A program made the translations under genes and the position numbers. Shown piece by piece: positions 1 to 6,661 of a stretch of 16,427 nucleotides of DNA. The stretch is from Rhodospirillaceae bacterium (GTDB lineage Bacteria; Pseudomonadota; Alphaproteobacteria; MPNO01; UBA2964): positions 1 through 16,427 of the forward strand of contig JABJKO010000150.1 in NCBI GenBank assembly GCA_018660305.1, given 5' to 3'. The notes below the pieces were generated by a model. The model was not told where the DNA came from. It did not search any database and saw only the letters and a list, made by a program, of their open reading frames with translations. Every line of letters starts with the position of its first letter. Within the stretch, counting starts at the first letter, position 1.

Positions 1-48
1 CGCGGTTACCCGGAGCGGTCGGCGACAGTACTCGCCATTGCAGATTAA
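1..48 (+). CDS. Possible C-terminal end of a gene running in from the left
   Basis: Frame 1 is open from base 1 to a TAA at 46-48 and reads RGYPERSATVLAIAD. The other two plus-strand frames are also open for similar lengths, so the case rests only on codon choice and on the terminator-like hairpin about 55 bases further on, which could end this gene as well as bclA. Fifteen residues are too few to name a family. It may be non-coding. Confidence 0.2.
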   Translation, partial: RGYPERSATVLAIAD

Positions 49-102
49 TCGCTAATATTTCGACAGCCATTTAGACCTTGAACAAAAGAAACGTCAGCAA
101 AC

Positions 103-136
103 GCCCGTCATTGTCGCAACACTGGCAATGACGGGC
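103..136. terminator. Perfect 11-bp hairpin, probable bidirectional terminator
   Basis: GCCCGTCATTG (103-113) and CAATGACGGGC (126-136) form a perfect 11-bp stem with a 12-base loop. Thymine-rich sequence follows on the plus strand (138-149), and a weaker T-rich stretch follows on the minus strand. It sits 38 bases past the bclA stop codon, so it probably ends the bclA transcript and any plus-strand transcript entering from the left. Confidence 0.65.
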
Positions 137-173
137 ATTTGTTTATATTTAAAGACGCGACGTCGAACGCATC

Positions 174-1748
174 CTATTCCCGCAACTTGAACCGCTGGAT
201 TTTGCCGGTGGCGGTTTTGGGGAGTTCGTCGACGAAATTGAACCAGCGGGGGTATTTGTAGCGGGCGAGACCGTCCTTGCAGTGCTCCAGCAGTTCGCCG
301 GACATCGCATCGGAAGCGTCATCCTTGTCGTTGAGCACGATATAGGCCTCGGGCTTGATCAGTTCATCATCGTCGGCGCGGGCCACGACGGCCGCTTCAA
401 GGACCTTGGGATGTTCGATCAGCTTGGCCTCAATCTCGAACGGTGAGCACCAGATGCCGCCCACCTTCATCATGTCGTCGTTGCGCCCGCAATAGACGAA
501 GTACCCTTCATCGTCCTGATAGTAAGTGTCGCCGGTGTTGATCCACTCGCCCCGCATGGTGGCCGCGGTCTTTTGCACATTGTTCCAGTAATACTTGGCA
601 ATGGAGGCGCCCTTGATCATCAGCTCACCGCTATCGCCCCGATCCACTTCGTTGCCGTTTTCATCGAGTATTCTGGCTTCGTAGCCGGGGACCAACCGTC
701 CGCTGACGCCCGCCTTGTAATCGCCAAGGGCGTTGGAAATAAAAATATGCAGGATCTCGGTGGAGCCGATTCCGTCGAGGATCACGCCACCGGTTTTCTC
801 CTGCCAGCGCCGGAAGATGTCACCGGGCAGCGCTTCGCCGGCCGACACGTAGGCGCGCACCGACGACAGATCCGGTGACGCGCTTTCCAGGGCGCGCAAT
901 TGCGCCGCATAGAGCGTCGGCACCCCGTAATAGATCGTCGGCTTATAGGTCTCGATCATCTGGAATGTCATGTCCGGGCTGGGCGGGCCTGCGGCGAGCA
1001 CCGCCGTCGCCCCGACCCACAACGGAAAGGTCATGGCGTTCCCAAGCCCATAGGCGAAGAACAGCTTGGCGGCGGAGAAGCACACATCGTCTTCTTCGAG
1101 GCCCAGGACACCGACGGCATAATGAACGCAGGTCACCGGCATATCGCGATGGGAATGCACGGTCCCCTTGGGGCGGCCGGTGGAGCCCGATGAATAAAGC
1201 CAGAAGCAATCTTCCGTGGCGGAGGCCGGCGCCGGTTCAAGATCGGCCGAGGCAATCTCCATCAGGCTGGTGATAGAGTCCTCCCCTTCGGCAAGCAGGA
1301 CATGGGCGGGCCTGGGAGAAGCGTCAGCCAGCGCGGCTTCAACCTCCGTCGCGAAGATCGGGGAATAGACCACCAGATCGCATTTGGAATCTTCCATCAT
1401 GAACTGATAGTCAGGAGCCCGCAGCAACGTGTTCAGGGGCACCGGCACATAGCCTGCTTTTATGGCGCCCCAGAACAGATAGAAGAACTCGGGACAATCC
1501 TTGACCATCATCAGAATGCGCGCACCGGGCAGAAGACCGAGTGATTGCAGCGCGTTGCCACAACGATTCACCCGCTCCGCCAGGGCACCATAGGTCACAT
1601 CGTCGAAATCCCCCCGGATCGCGACCTTATCCGCCCTTCCCTCCTCCAGGTGGCGGTCGATAAACGGCACCGCCACGTTGAAATTTGGGGCAAAGATAAT
1701 GTCGCCGGGACTTTTCGACGCATCGACTGTCAGCGTGTTGTCACGCAT
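174..1748 (-). CDS. bclA: Benzoate-CoA ligase
   Basis: A cytosolic AMP-forming ligase that activates benzoate (ATP + CoA + benzoate to benzoyl-CoA + AMP + PPi), the entry step of the aerobic box pathway. The 524 residues match the family length of about 520-530. Visible motifs are the P-loop YSSGSTGRPKG (about 185-195), GIGSTEILHIF (326-336), which is characteristic of benzoate and 4-hydroxybenzoate ligases, the GDTYYQDDEGYFVYCGR hinge region (406-422), and the catalytic lysine in PKTATGK (about 516). The ATG at 1746-1748 is preceded by AGGGAG (1757-1762) with an 8-base gap, which fixes the start. It is divergent from the flavin hydroxylase at 1851 and lies near boxB/boxC, so benzoate is a better substrate guess than 4-hydroxybenzoate. 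A 2-aminobenzoate or hydroxybenzoate preference cannot be excluded from sequence. Confidence 0.93.
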   Translation of the reverse strand: MRDNTLTVDASKSPGDIIFAPNFNVAVPFIDRHLEEGRADKVAIRGDFDDVTYGALAERVNRCGNALQSLGLLPGARILMMVKDCPEFFYLFWGAIKAGYVPVPLNTLLRAPDYQFMMEDSKCDLVVYSPIFATEVEAALADASPRPAHVLLAEGEDSITSLMEIASADLEPAPASATEDCFWLYSSGSTGRPKGTVHSHRDMPVTCVHYAVGVLGLEEDDVCFSAAKLFFAYGLGNAMTFPLWVGATAVLAAGPPSPDMTFQMIETYKPTIYYGVPTLYAAQLRALESASPDLSSVRAYVSAGEALPGDIFRRWQEKTGGVILDGIGSTEILHIFISNALGDYKAGVSGRLVPGYEARILDENGNEVDRGDSGELMIKGASIAKYYWNNVQKTAATMRGEWINTGDTYYQDDEGYFVYCGRNDDMMKVGGIWCSPFEIEAKLIEHPKVLEAAVVARADDDELIKPEAYIVLNDKDDASDAMSGELLEHCKDGLARYKYPRWFNFVDELPKTATGKIQRFKLRE

Positions 1749-1775
1749 GGTGGAGACTCCCTAGTATTCGACGAC

Positions 1776-1804
1776 AGGGTATCCGTTGCCCTGACCGGGT
1801 TCAA
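1776..1804 (-). promoter_or_regulatory. Candidate sigma70 promoter for bclA
   Basis: Read on the minus strand, TTGAAC (1799-1804) and TACCCT (1776-1781) are separated by 17 bases. Each matches the -35 or -10 consensus at four positions or so, and the -10 lies about 27 bases upstream of the bclA start codon. The whole divergent gap is only 102 bases, so any regulator here would affect both bclA and the flavin hydroxylase. No good plus-strand promoter was found in the gap. Confidence 0.3.
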
Positions 1805-1837
1805 ATATTACGGCCTCAGTAGAACCACGTATTTAGC

Positions 1838-1842
1838 AGGAG
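1838..1842 (+). promoter_or_regulatory. Shine-Dalgarno AGGAG that decides a TTG start
   Basis: AGGAG lies 8 bases before TTG 1851. The reading frame stays open upstream as far as 1545, antisense to bclA. No ATG or GTG with a ribosome site precedes the FAD-binding motif, and the first downstream ATG falls after that motif. This site therefore selects TTG 1851 as the start. Confidence 0.75.
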
Positions 1843-1850
1843 AAAAGATC

Positions 1851-3059
1851 TTGGCGGCCAAAGATACAGATGACCCGTTCCTGATCGCCGGCGGCGGCAT
1901 CGGCGGCCTCGCCATGGCACGGGCCCTCGCGCTCAAGGGATACCGCTCAATCGTGCTGGAACAGGCCGAGGAATTTGGCGAGATCGGCGCGGGTATCCAG
2001 CTTGGCCCCAATGTCGATCGCGTGTTTGGCCGGCTAGACGTGGCAGAGGCCATGCGCGATATCGCCTTTTATCCGCAGAACATCATCATGATGGACAGTC
2101 TTTCGCGTGAAGAAATTATGCGCATGCCACTGGGCAAGAAATTCGAACAGCATTTCGGCAATCCCTATGGCGTCATCCACCGTGCCGATTTGCACAATGT
2201 GCTGCTCGAAGCCTGTCAGGGAATGGACGAGATCGATCTGCGGGCCGGCATCGAAGTCACCGGCTATGAAGATGACGGCAAGATCGTCACCGTGCAGACG
2301 GCGGGCGGTGAAAACGTCACCGGCCGAGCCCTGATTGGCGCCGACGGGCTGTGGTCGAAAATTCGCAGGACCATCATTGATGACGGTGATCCCATCGTCT
2401 CCGGCCATATCGCCTATCGCGCGGTACTGCCCATCGCCGACGTTCCGCCGGAACTGGATCAATGGATGGAGGATGTCGTCCTGTGGGGCGGGCCGCGCAA
2501 TCATCTGGTCCATTACAAACTGCGCCGGGGTGAGCTGTTCAACATCGTCGCCGTATTCCACAGCCAGAAATATGTCGAAGGCTGGGACGAGTTTGGCGAC
2601 CCCGAGGAACTACGAGAGCATTTTGCCGGCGCGGCGCCGCAGGTCCAGGCACTGCTCGACAAGATCAATGTCTGGAAGATGTGGGTGTTGTGCGACCGGG
2701 TGCCGGTCAAGGAATGGACAAAGGGACGCGTAACCCTGATCGGCGATGCGGCGCATCCCATGTTGCAGTATCTCGCCGCCGGCGCCGGTATGGCCATGGA
2801 AGATTCCGTCTGTCTTGCCGACCTGCTGGAAAAGCATGATGGCGATATCGAACGCGCCTTCACCGAATACCCGCCTGCTCGTTATTTGCGAACCGGAAGA
2901 GTCCAGCTCACCGCGCGGTTCTATGGCGATGTCTATCACGCCCACGGCGTCACGCGGGAACTGCGCAACATGATCCTCGCCGGCCGCGACCCGGCGGGCG
3001 CCTATACCGGCGTCGAATGGCTCTACAAGGAAGGCAGCGGCATCCCGGGCGGGAATTAG
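1851..3059 (+). CDS. FAD-dependent 3-hydroxybenzoate 6-hydroxylase-like monooxygenase
   Basis: A class A flavoprotein hydroxylase (NAD(P)H + O2), expected to convert 3-hydroxybenzoate to gentisate in the cytosol. From TTG 1851 it is 402 residues, a normal length for the family. It shows the FAD dinucleotide motif GGGIGG (14-19), the DG motif GADGLWS (163-169) and the second FAD motif GDAAHPMLQYLAA (298-310). H218, Y222 and Q306 have the same spacing (+4, +88) as the active-site His213, Tyr217 and Gln301 that I recall for Rhodococcus jostii 3-hydroxybenzoate 6-hydroxylase. The stretch NIVAVFHSQKYVEGWD (231-246) is also typical of that group. It is divergent from bclA and convergent with boxB. 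No gentisate dioxygenase, maleylpyruvate isomerase or fumarylpyruvate hydrolase is in the window. The alternative is a salicylate-hydroxylase-like enzyme with another hydroxybenzoate substrate. Confidence 0.82.
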   Translation: MAAKDTDDPFLIAGGGIGGLAMARALALKGYRSIVLEQAEEFGEIGAGIQLGPNVDRVFGRLDVAEAMRDIAFYPQNIIMMDSLSREEIMRMPLGKKFEQHFGNPYGVIHRADLHNVLLEACQGMDEIDLRAGIEVTGYEDDGKIVTVQTAGGENVTGRALIGADGLWSKIRRTIIDDGDPIVSGHIAYRAVLPIADVPPELDQWMEDVVLWGGPRNHLVHYKLRRGELFNIVAVFHSQKYVEGWDEFGDPEELREHFAGAAPQVQALLDKINVWKMWVLCDRVPVKEWTKGRVTLIGDAAHPMLQYLAAGAGMAMEDSVCLADLLEKHDGDIERAFTEYPPARYLRTGRVQLTARFYGDVYHAHGVTRELRNMILAGRDPAGAYTGVEWLYKEGSGIPGGN

Positions 3060-3093
3060 AAGATCTGGACAATCCATCGCATAAGACAAACTA

Positions 3094-3177
3094 AATTTGT
3101 CATCCCGGCCTTGAGCCGGGACCCAGAAAACGCGGCAAACATGGATCCCGGATCAAGTCCGGGATGACAATTTAATT
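3094..3177. repeat. Paired inverted GTCATCCCGG repeat between convergent genes
   Basis: The left arm (about 3094-3124) contains GTCATCCCGGCCTTGAGCC. The reverse complement of the right arm (about 3147-3177) reads GTCATCCCGGACTTGATCC, so the two arms can fold into one long hairpin. Each arm is also an imperfect hairpin on its own (CCCGG...CCGGG). Elements built on GTCATCCCGG...CCGGGA are common dispersed intergenic repeats in alphaproteobacteria. Lying between a plus-strand and a minus-strand gene, it probably also serves as a bidirectional terminator. Confidence 0.7.
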
Positions 3178-3194
3178 TGATGAATATGTCCACT

Positions 3195-3221
3195 AACAAA
3201 ACCCCCCGCCGCAAGCGACGG
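3195..3221 (-). terminator. Rho-independent terminator after boxB
   Basis: On the minus strand a G+C-rich stem CCGTCG/CGGCGG with one G-T pair (3206-3221) is followed by GGGG and the T-rich run TTTTGTT (3195-3201). It begins 28 bases past the boxB stop. A smaller hairpin, GGCCCC/GGGG, lies immediately after the stop (3234-3249). Confidence 0.5.
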
Positions 3222-3249
3222 AAGATTTTGCGTTGGCCCCGTTAAGGGG

Positions 3250-4677
3250 TCAGTTGAAACGGACGTAGTCGAAATCGAGGGGATGGCCGTCGATGCCGCG
3301 GCTGGGCGGGGCGACCCAGTTGGCGAACTTGCCCGGTTCGGTGATCGGTTTGGTCATCAGCGACAGCACGAAGAGGCGGTCTTCCTGCGATGGCAGCCAA
3401 TCATTGACGTTCTTGGTCCACTCGGCTTCGGTGATCACCTTGCCGTCGGGTGATATTTTCACATCCCCGAAGAAACCGATGGCGCGGTGGAAACCGCGAT
3501 GGGGCAGCTTGAACTGGAAGTCGAATTTGTGGCGCTTCATGACCTTGTTCCAGCGGTCGACGCCAATCTGGCAATCCGTCACATAGTCGTCGCGCAGCCG
3601 TTCATTGACGGCGAGCAGGGCATTTTCATCCACCTGGACGATCTTGTCATCCTTCAGCATGGTCACGCTGTAGCTGTCGTTGCTGAGCTCATGATCGTCT
3701 TCGATTTTTGTTTCCTCGAAGCGGCCTTTGAGCCCGGCGGTATAATAGTTCGCCGCGTTGGTCGAAACTTCCTGCCCAAACAGATCAACCGACACGCTGA
3801 AATGAAAATTGATGTATTTCTGCAGGGTCGGCAAATCGATGCCGCCGGCTTCGCGCACTTTCGCCGGATCGTCGGTGCCCAGCTCCTTCATGATTTCGCA
3901 GGTGCGGGTGACGACGCGCATGACACCGGTGGTGCCGATGAACATGTGGTGGGCTTCCTCGGTCAGCATGAACTGACAGGTCCGCGCCACCGGATCAAAA
4001 CCGGACTCGGCCAGTGATGACAGCTGGTACTTGCCGTCGCGGTCGGTGAAGAAGGTGAACATGAAGTAGGACAGCCAGTCCGGCGTCTTTTCATTGAACG
4101 CGCCGAGAATACGCGGCTTGTCGGGATCGCCGGAATGGCGCTCCAGCATTGCTTCGGCTTCCTCGCGGCCATCGCGGCCAAAATAGGCATGCAGCAGATA
4201 GACCATGGCCCAGAGATGGCGGCCCTCTTCCACATTGACCTGGAACAGATTGCGCAGATCGTAGAGTGACGGACAGGTCAGGCCCAGCAGACGCTGCTGC
4301 TCGACAGACGCCGGTTCGGTGTCGCCCTGCGTTACGATCAGGCGGCGCAGCGACGCCCGGTATTCGCCGGGGACTTCATTCCACACCGGCTTGCCCTTGT
4401 GTTCACCGAACGGAATTGTGCGGCCCTCGACCGGCGGCGCCATGAAGATGCCCCAACGATATTCTGGCATTTTCACATAGCTGAAATTCGCCCAGCCATC
4501 GGCTTCGACACTGATCGCGGTGCGAAGATAGACGTCGTAATCCAGCGTGCCTTCCGGTCCGAGATCCTTCCACCAGTTGATGAAGCTGGGCTGCCAGGAT
4601 TCCAGCGCCCGCTGAAGGCGGCGGTCTTCGTTCAGATCCACATTGTTGGGTATACGGGCATTGAGATCGATCGACAT
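3250..4677 (-). CDS. boxB: Benzoyl-CoA 2,3-epoxidase, diiron subunit BoxB
   Basis: BoxB is the oxygenase of aerobic benzoyl-CoA catabolism. With electrons from the reductase BoxA it inserts one oxygen atom into benzoyl-CoA to give the 2,3-epoxide. The 475 residues match the family. The diiron ligands I recall from the Azoarcus evansii enzyme (Glu120, Glu150, His153, Asp211, Glu240, His243) all appear here shifted by one: E121, E151, H154, D212, E241, H244. They include the motifs EEGRH and EEAHH, and Q117 next to the site is also kept. The enzyme therefore looks fully active. The ATG (4675-4677) follows the boxC TAA by 2 bases, and a purine-rich AAGAGAG inside the end of boxC acts as ribosome site, so the two are translated from one message. 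BoxA is not in the window. Confidence 0.96.
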   Translation of the reverse strand: MSIDLNARIPNNVDLNEDRRLQRALESWQPSFINWWKDLGPEGTLDYDVYLRTAISVEADGWANFSYVKMPEYRWGIFMAPPVEGRTIPFGEHKGKPVWNEVPGEYRASLRRLIVTQGDTEPASVEQQRLLGLTCPSLYDLRNLFQVNVEEGRHLWAMVYLLHAYFGRDGREEAEAMLERHSGDPDKPRILGAFNEKTPDWLSYFMFTFFTDRDGKYQLSSLAESGFDPVARTCQFMLTEEAHHMFIGTTGVMRVVTRTCEIMKELGTDDPAKVREAGGIDLPTLQKYINFHFSVSVDLFGQEVSTNAANYYTAGLKGRFEETKIEDDHELSNDSYSVTMLKDDKIVQVDENALLAVNERLRDDYVTDCQIGVDRWNKVMKRHKFDFQFKLPHRGFHRAIGFFGDVKISPDGKVITEAEWTKNVNDWLPSQEDRLFVLSLMTKPITEPGKFANWVAPPSRGIDGHPLDFDYVRFN

Positions 4678-4679
4678 GC

Positions 4680-6389
4680 TTATACTCTCTTGGGATCAAA
4701 TTGACTGCGTTGTCCGGTGCCGTAAAGTTTCAGGGCCCCTTCCGGGCCGGCCGCGTTGGGCCGCTGGAAGATCCAGTTCTGCCAGGCGCTGAGACGGCCG
4801 AAGATCTTGGTCTCCATGGTTTCCGGTCCGGCGAAACGGAGGTTGGCTTCCATACCCGTCAGACCGTCGGGCGAGAAGCTGGCGCGTTCCTCGATGGCGA
4901 GACGCACCTCGTCTTCCCAGTCGATATCGTCGGGGATGAAGGTCACAAGGCCAGCCTCATCGGCATCGGCTGCCTCCAGATCATTTCCCTGATTGGCTTT
5001 GGCCTCGGTGACCTTTTCGGGTTCCCCCAGAAGCCGGGTTTCCAGCCGGGTCAGGCCATTGGACATGGGATAGGGACCGAAGTTCATACCCGTCATACGG
5101 ACCGTGGGCGCCGGCAGATTACTGCCTTCGAAAGTGCCATCGAGCATATAGGACCGGTCGGAGATCAGGGCGAACTCAAGCAGCGTACCGGAGAAACAGC
5201 TGCCCGGCTCGATCAGAGTGATCAGGCTGCGGGCGCTGACATCGACCCGCTTGAGGGATCGCTTGAGATACAGCGTGATCTCGCGCACCAGCCAGTCGTC
5301 CTGATTGGCCTCGAGCAGCTTGTCATAGGCTTCCACCAACGCATTGTCGCCGGCGGACCGGAACACCCAGGTGCCCAGTTCGTTTTCATTAAGCCGCATA
5401 TGAACGATGGCGTCGTCCAGCTCACGGGCGAAGGCGAACGGCCAGAAATCAACGCCCTGCGCGGCAACGCCGGCCGCATCTGCGGGTGGGGCTTCCGACG
5501 GTCCGGTGAAGGAGAAATTGGCCACATTAAGCGAGCGGTCGATCTCGATTGTGATGTGATCATAGACCACCTTGTCGTCGCCGTAGGTGACGTTGAGCGG
5601 CGTCAGTTCTACGCCCTTACCATCGGCCGGCCTGTCTGTCTGACCGGCAAATTCCCGGGCCCGAATAGCCACGGTCTCATCGAACTTGGAGCGCGGCACC
5701 AGTTCGTCGATCAAATTCCAGTCGACCGACCGCTTGCCACGCATGCCCTCGGTAGTGGTGCAGAACACATCGGCTCGATCGTGCCGGACTTTCCGTTTAT
5801 CCACCAGCCGGGTCAGCCCGCCGGTGCCCGGCAGCACCGCCAGAAGCGGCAGTTCGGGCAGGGATACGGTGGACGCGCCATCGTCGATCAGCATGATGTA
5901 GTCGGTGGCCAGCGCCAGCTCATATCCGCCGCCAGCCGCCGTGCCGTTGATGGCGCAAATGAATTTCTGGCGGGAATTTTCCGACGCGTCTTCGATGCCG
6001 TTACGGGTCTCGTTGGTGAACTTGCAGAAATTCACCTTGTGGTCATGGGTCGACTTACCCAGCATCCGGATATTGGCGCCGGCACAGAACACGTTGGGCT
6101 TATTCGAGCACATGACAACACAGCCGACTTCGGGGTGTTCGAACCGAAGCCGCTGGATGGCGTCATAAAGCTCGATGTCGACGCCGAGATCGTAAGAATT
6201 GAGTTTCAGCTCATAGCCGGGATTGAGCGTCGAATCCTCGCTCACATCCATGGCGAGGTAGGCGATGTTGCCATCGATTGTCAGTTTCCAGTGATTATAT
6301 TTGTCGGGGTTGGTGGCAAAATCGACCCGTGCCGGCTTCGCGCCGTCCCCCGAAGCCTTGTTCTCAACGGCAGCATCCTGTGGCGCCAT
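4680..6389 (-). CDS. boxC: 2,3-epoxybenzoyl-CoA dihydrolase BoxC (benzoyl-CoA-dihydrodiol lyase)
   Basis: BoxC belongs to the crotonase superfamily. It adds two waters to 2,3-epoxybenzoyl-CoA and cleaves the ring without further oxygen, giving 3,4-dehydroadipyl-CoA semialdehyde and formate. At 569 residues it has the long two-part form of the family. The N-terminal crotonase region shows the oxyanion-hole elements FCAGANI (101-107) and NGTAAGGGYELAL (148-160), followed by SLPELPLLAVLPGTGG (176-191). The C-terminal half contains a second, more divergent crotonase-like region. The ATG at 6387-6389 has AAGAGGA (6399-6405) 9 bases upstream. It is the first gene of the boxC-boxB unit and is driven by the promoter near 6560-6589, which gives a leader of about 160 bases. 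Confidence 0.96.
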   Translation of the reverse strand: MAPQDAAVENKASGDGAKPARVDFATNPDKYNHWKLTIDGNIAYLAMDVSEDSTLNPGYELKLNSYDLGVDIELYDAIQRLRFEHPEVGCVVMCSNKPNVFCAGANIRMLGKSTHDHKVNFCKFTNETRNGIEDASENSRQKFICAINGTAAGGGYELALATDYIMLIDDGASTVSLPELPLLAVLPGTGGLTRLVDKRKVRHDRADVFCTTTEGMRGKRSVDWNLIDELVPRSKFDETVAIRAREFAGQTDRPADGKGVELTPLNVTYGDDKVVYDHITIEIDRSLNVANFSFTGPSEAPPADAAGVAAQGVDFWPFAFARELDDAIVHMRLNENELGTWVFRSAGDNALVEAYDKLLEANQDDWLVREITLYLKRSLKRVDVSARSLITLIEPGSCFSGTLLEFALISDRSYMLDGTFEGSNLPAPTVRMTGMNFGPYPMSNGLTRLETRLLGEPEKVTEAKANQGNDLEAADADEAGLVTFIPDDIDWEDEVRLAIEERASFSPDGLTGMEANLRFAGPETMETKIFGRLSAWQNWIFQRPNAAGPEGALKLYGTGQRSQFDPKRV

Positions 6390-6492
6390 CTCTGCGTATC
6401 CTCTTTCATGCCCCTCGCAGCATGGCCGCTCGATTCAGGCCCCAACAAGCCCGGATCCGTGCGTTTGCCGCGTCACCCTCGCCTGGACGATA

Positions 6493-6533
6493 TAGGATTT
6501 TTCCTAAGATTTCCAACGCGAAGAAAAACTTCG
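6493..6533 (-). other. Two small hairpins in the boxC leader
   Basis: Two perfect 5-bp hairpins lie close together: TAGGA/TCCTA (6493-6506, 4-base loop) and CGAAG/CTTCG (6519-6533, 5-base loop of one repeated base). They fall early in the predicted 5' leader of boxC. No known riboswitch fold was recognised. They could be operator half-sites or leader structures, or they could be chance. Confidence 0.3.
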
Positions 6534-6545
6534 ATCTCTAATTGT

Positions 6546-6555
6546 TGACTAGTCA
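6546..6555. promoter_or_regulatory. Palindromic operator candidate TGACTAGTCA
   Basis: This perfect 10-bp palindrome has partly matching flanks (TTGT on one side, CACAA on the other). It lies just downstream of the minus-strand -10 box and covers the predicted transcription start of boxCB, a classic repressor position. Its form suits a MarR- or GntR-type dimer. It lacks the TGCA half-sites I associate with BzdR/BoxR regulators. The regulator is not identified. Confidence 0.5.
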
Positions 6556-6559
6556 CACA

Positions 6560-6589
6560 AATATACGGCAACAGGCTGCGGGACGTCAA
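6560..6589 (-). promoter_or_regulatory. Sigma70-type promoter of boxC-boxB
   Basis: On the minus strand TTGACG (6584-6589) and TATATT (6560-6565) each match the consensus at five of six positions, with an 18-base spacer. The start point should fall near 6553, inside the palindrome at 6546-6555, about 160 bases before the boxC ATG. This is the best promoter-like sequence I found in the window. Confidence 0.6.
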
Positions 6590-6639
6590 TGGTTGGGTAT
6601 TCAGATAGACGTGGCGGGTGGGGGAACGGGCCGGAGCGA

Positions 6640-6655
6640 TTCCACATGAGTGGAA
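6640..6655 (-). terminator. Hairpin after the CoA-transferase gene
   Basis: TTCCAC/GTGGAA forms a perfect 6-bp stem with a 4-base loop, 6 bases past the stop codon of the CoA-transferase. There is no real T-run on the minus strand after it, so termination here would be weak. Some read-through into boxC is possible. Confidence 0.3.
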
Positions 6656-6661
6656 AATTCT

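Noticed and set aside
1545..1850. N-terminal 102-residue extension of the flavin hydroxylase
   Set aside because: It is antisense to bclA, precedes a clear AGGAG-TTG start, and has no place before the N-terminal FAD motif.
3094..3177. Insertion-sequence ends
   Set aside because: The inverted arms enclose no transposase and only about 20 bases, so they fit a dispersed hairpin repeat rather than a mobile element.
4701..6548. 615-residue plus-strand open frame opposite boxC
   Set aside because: It is an antisense shadow caused by high-G+C codon bias. The minus strand encodes an unmistakable BoxC.
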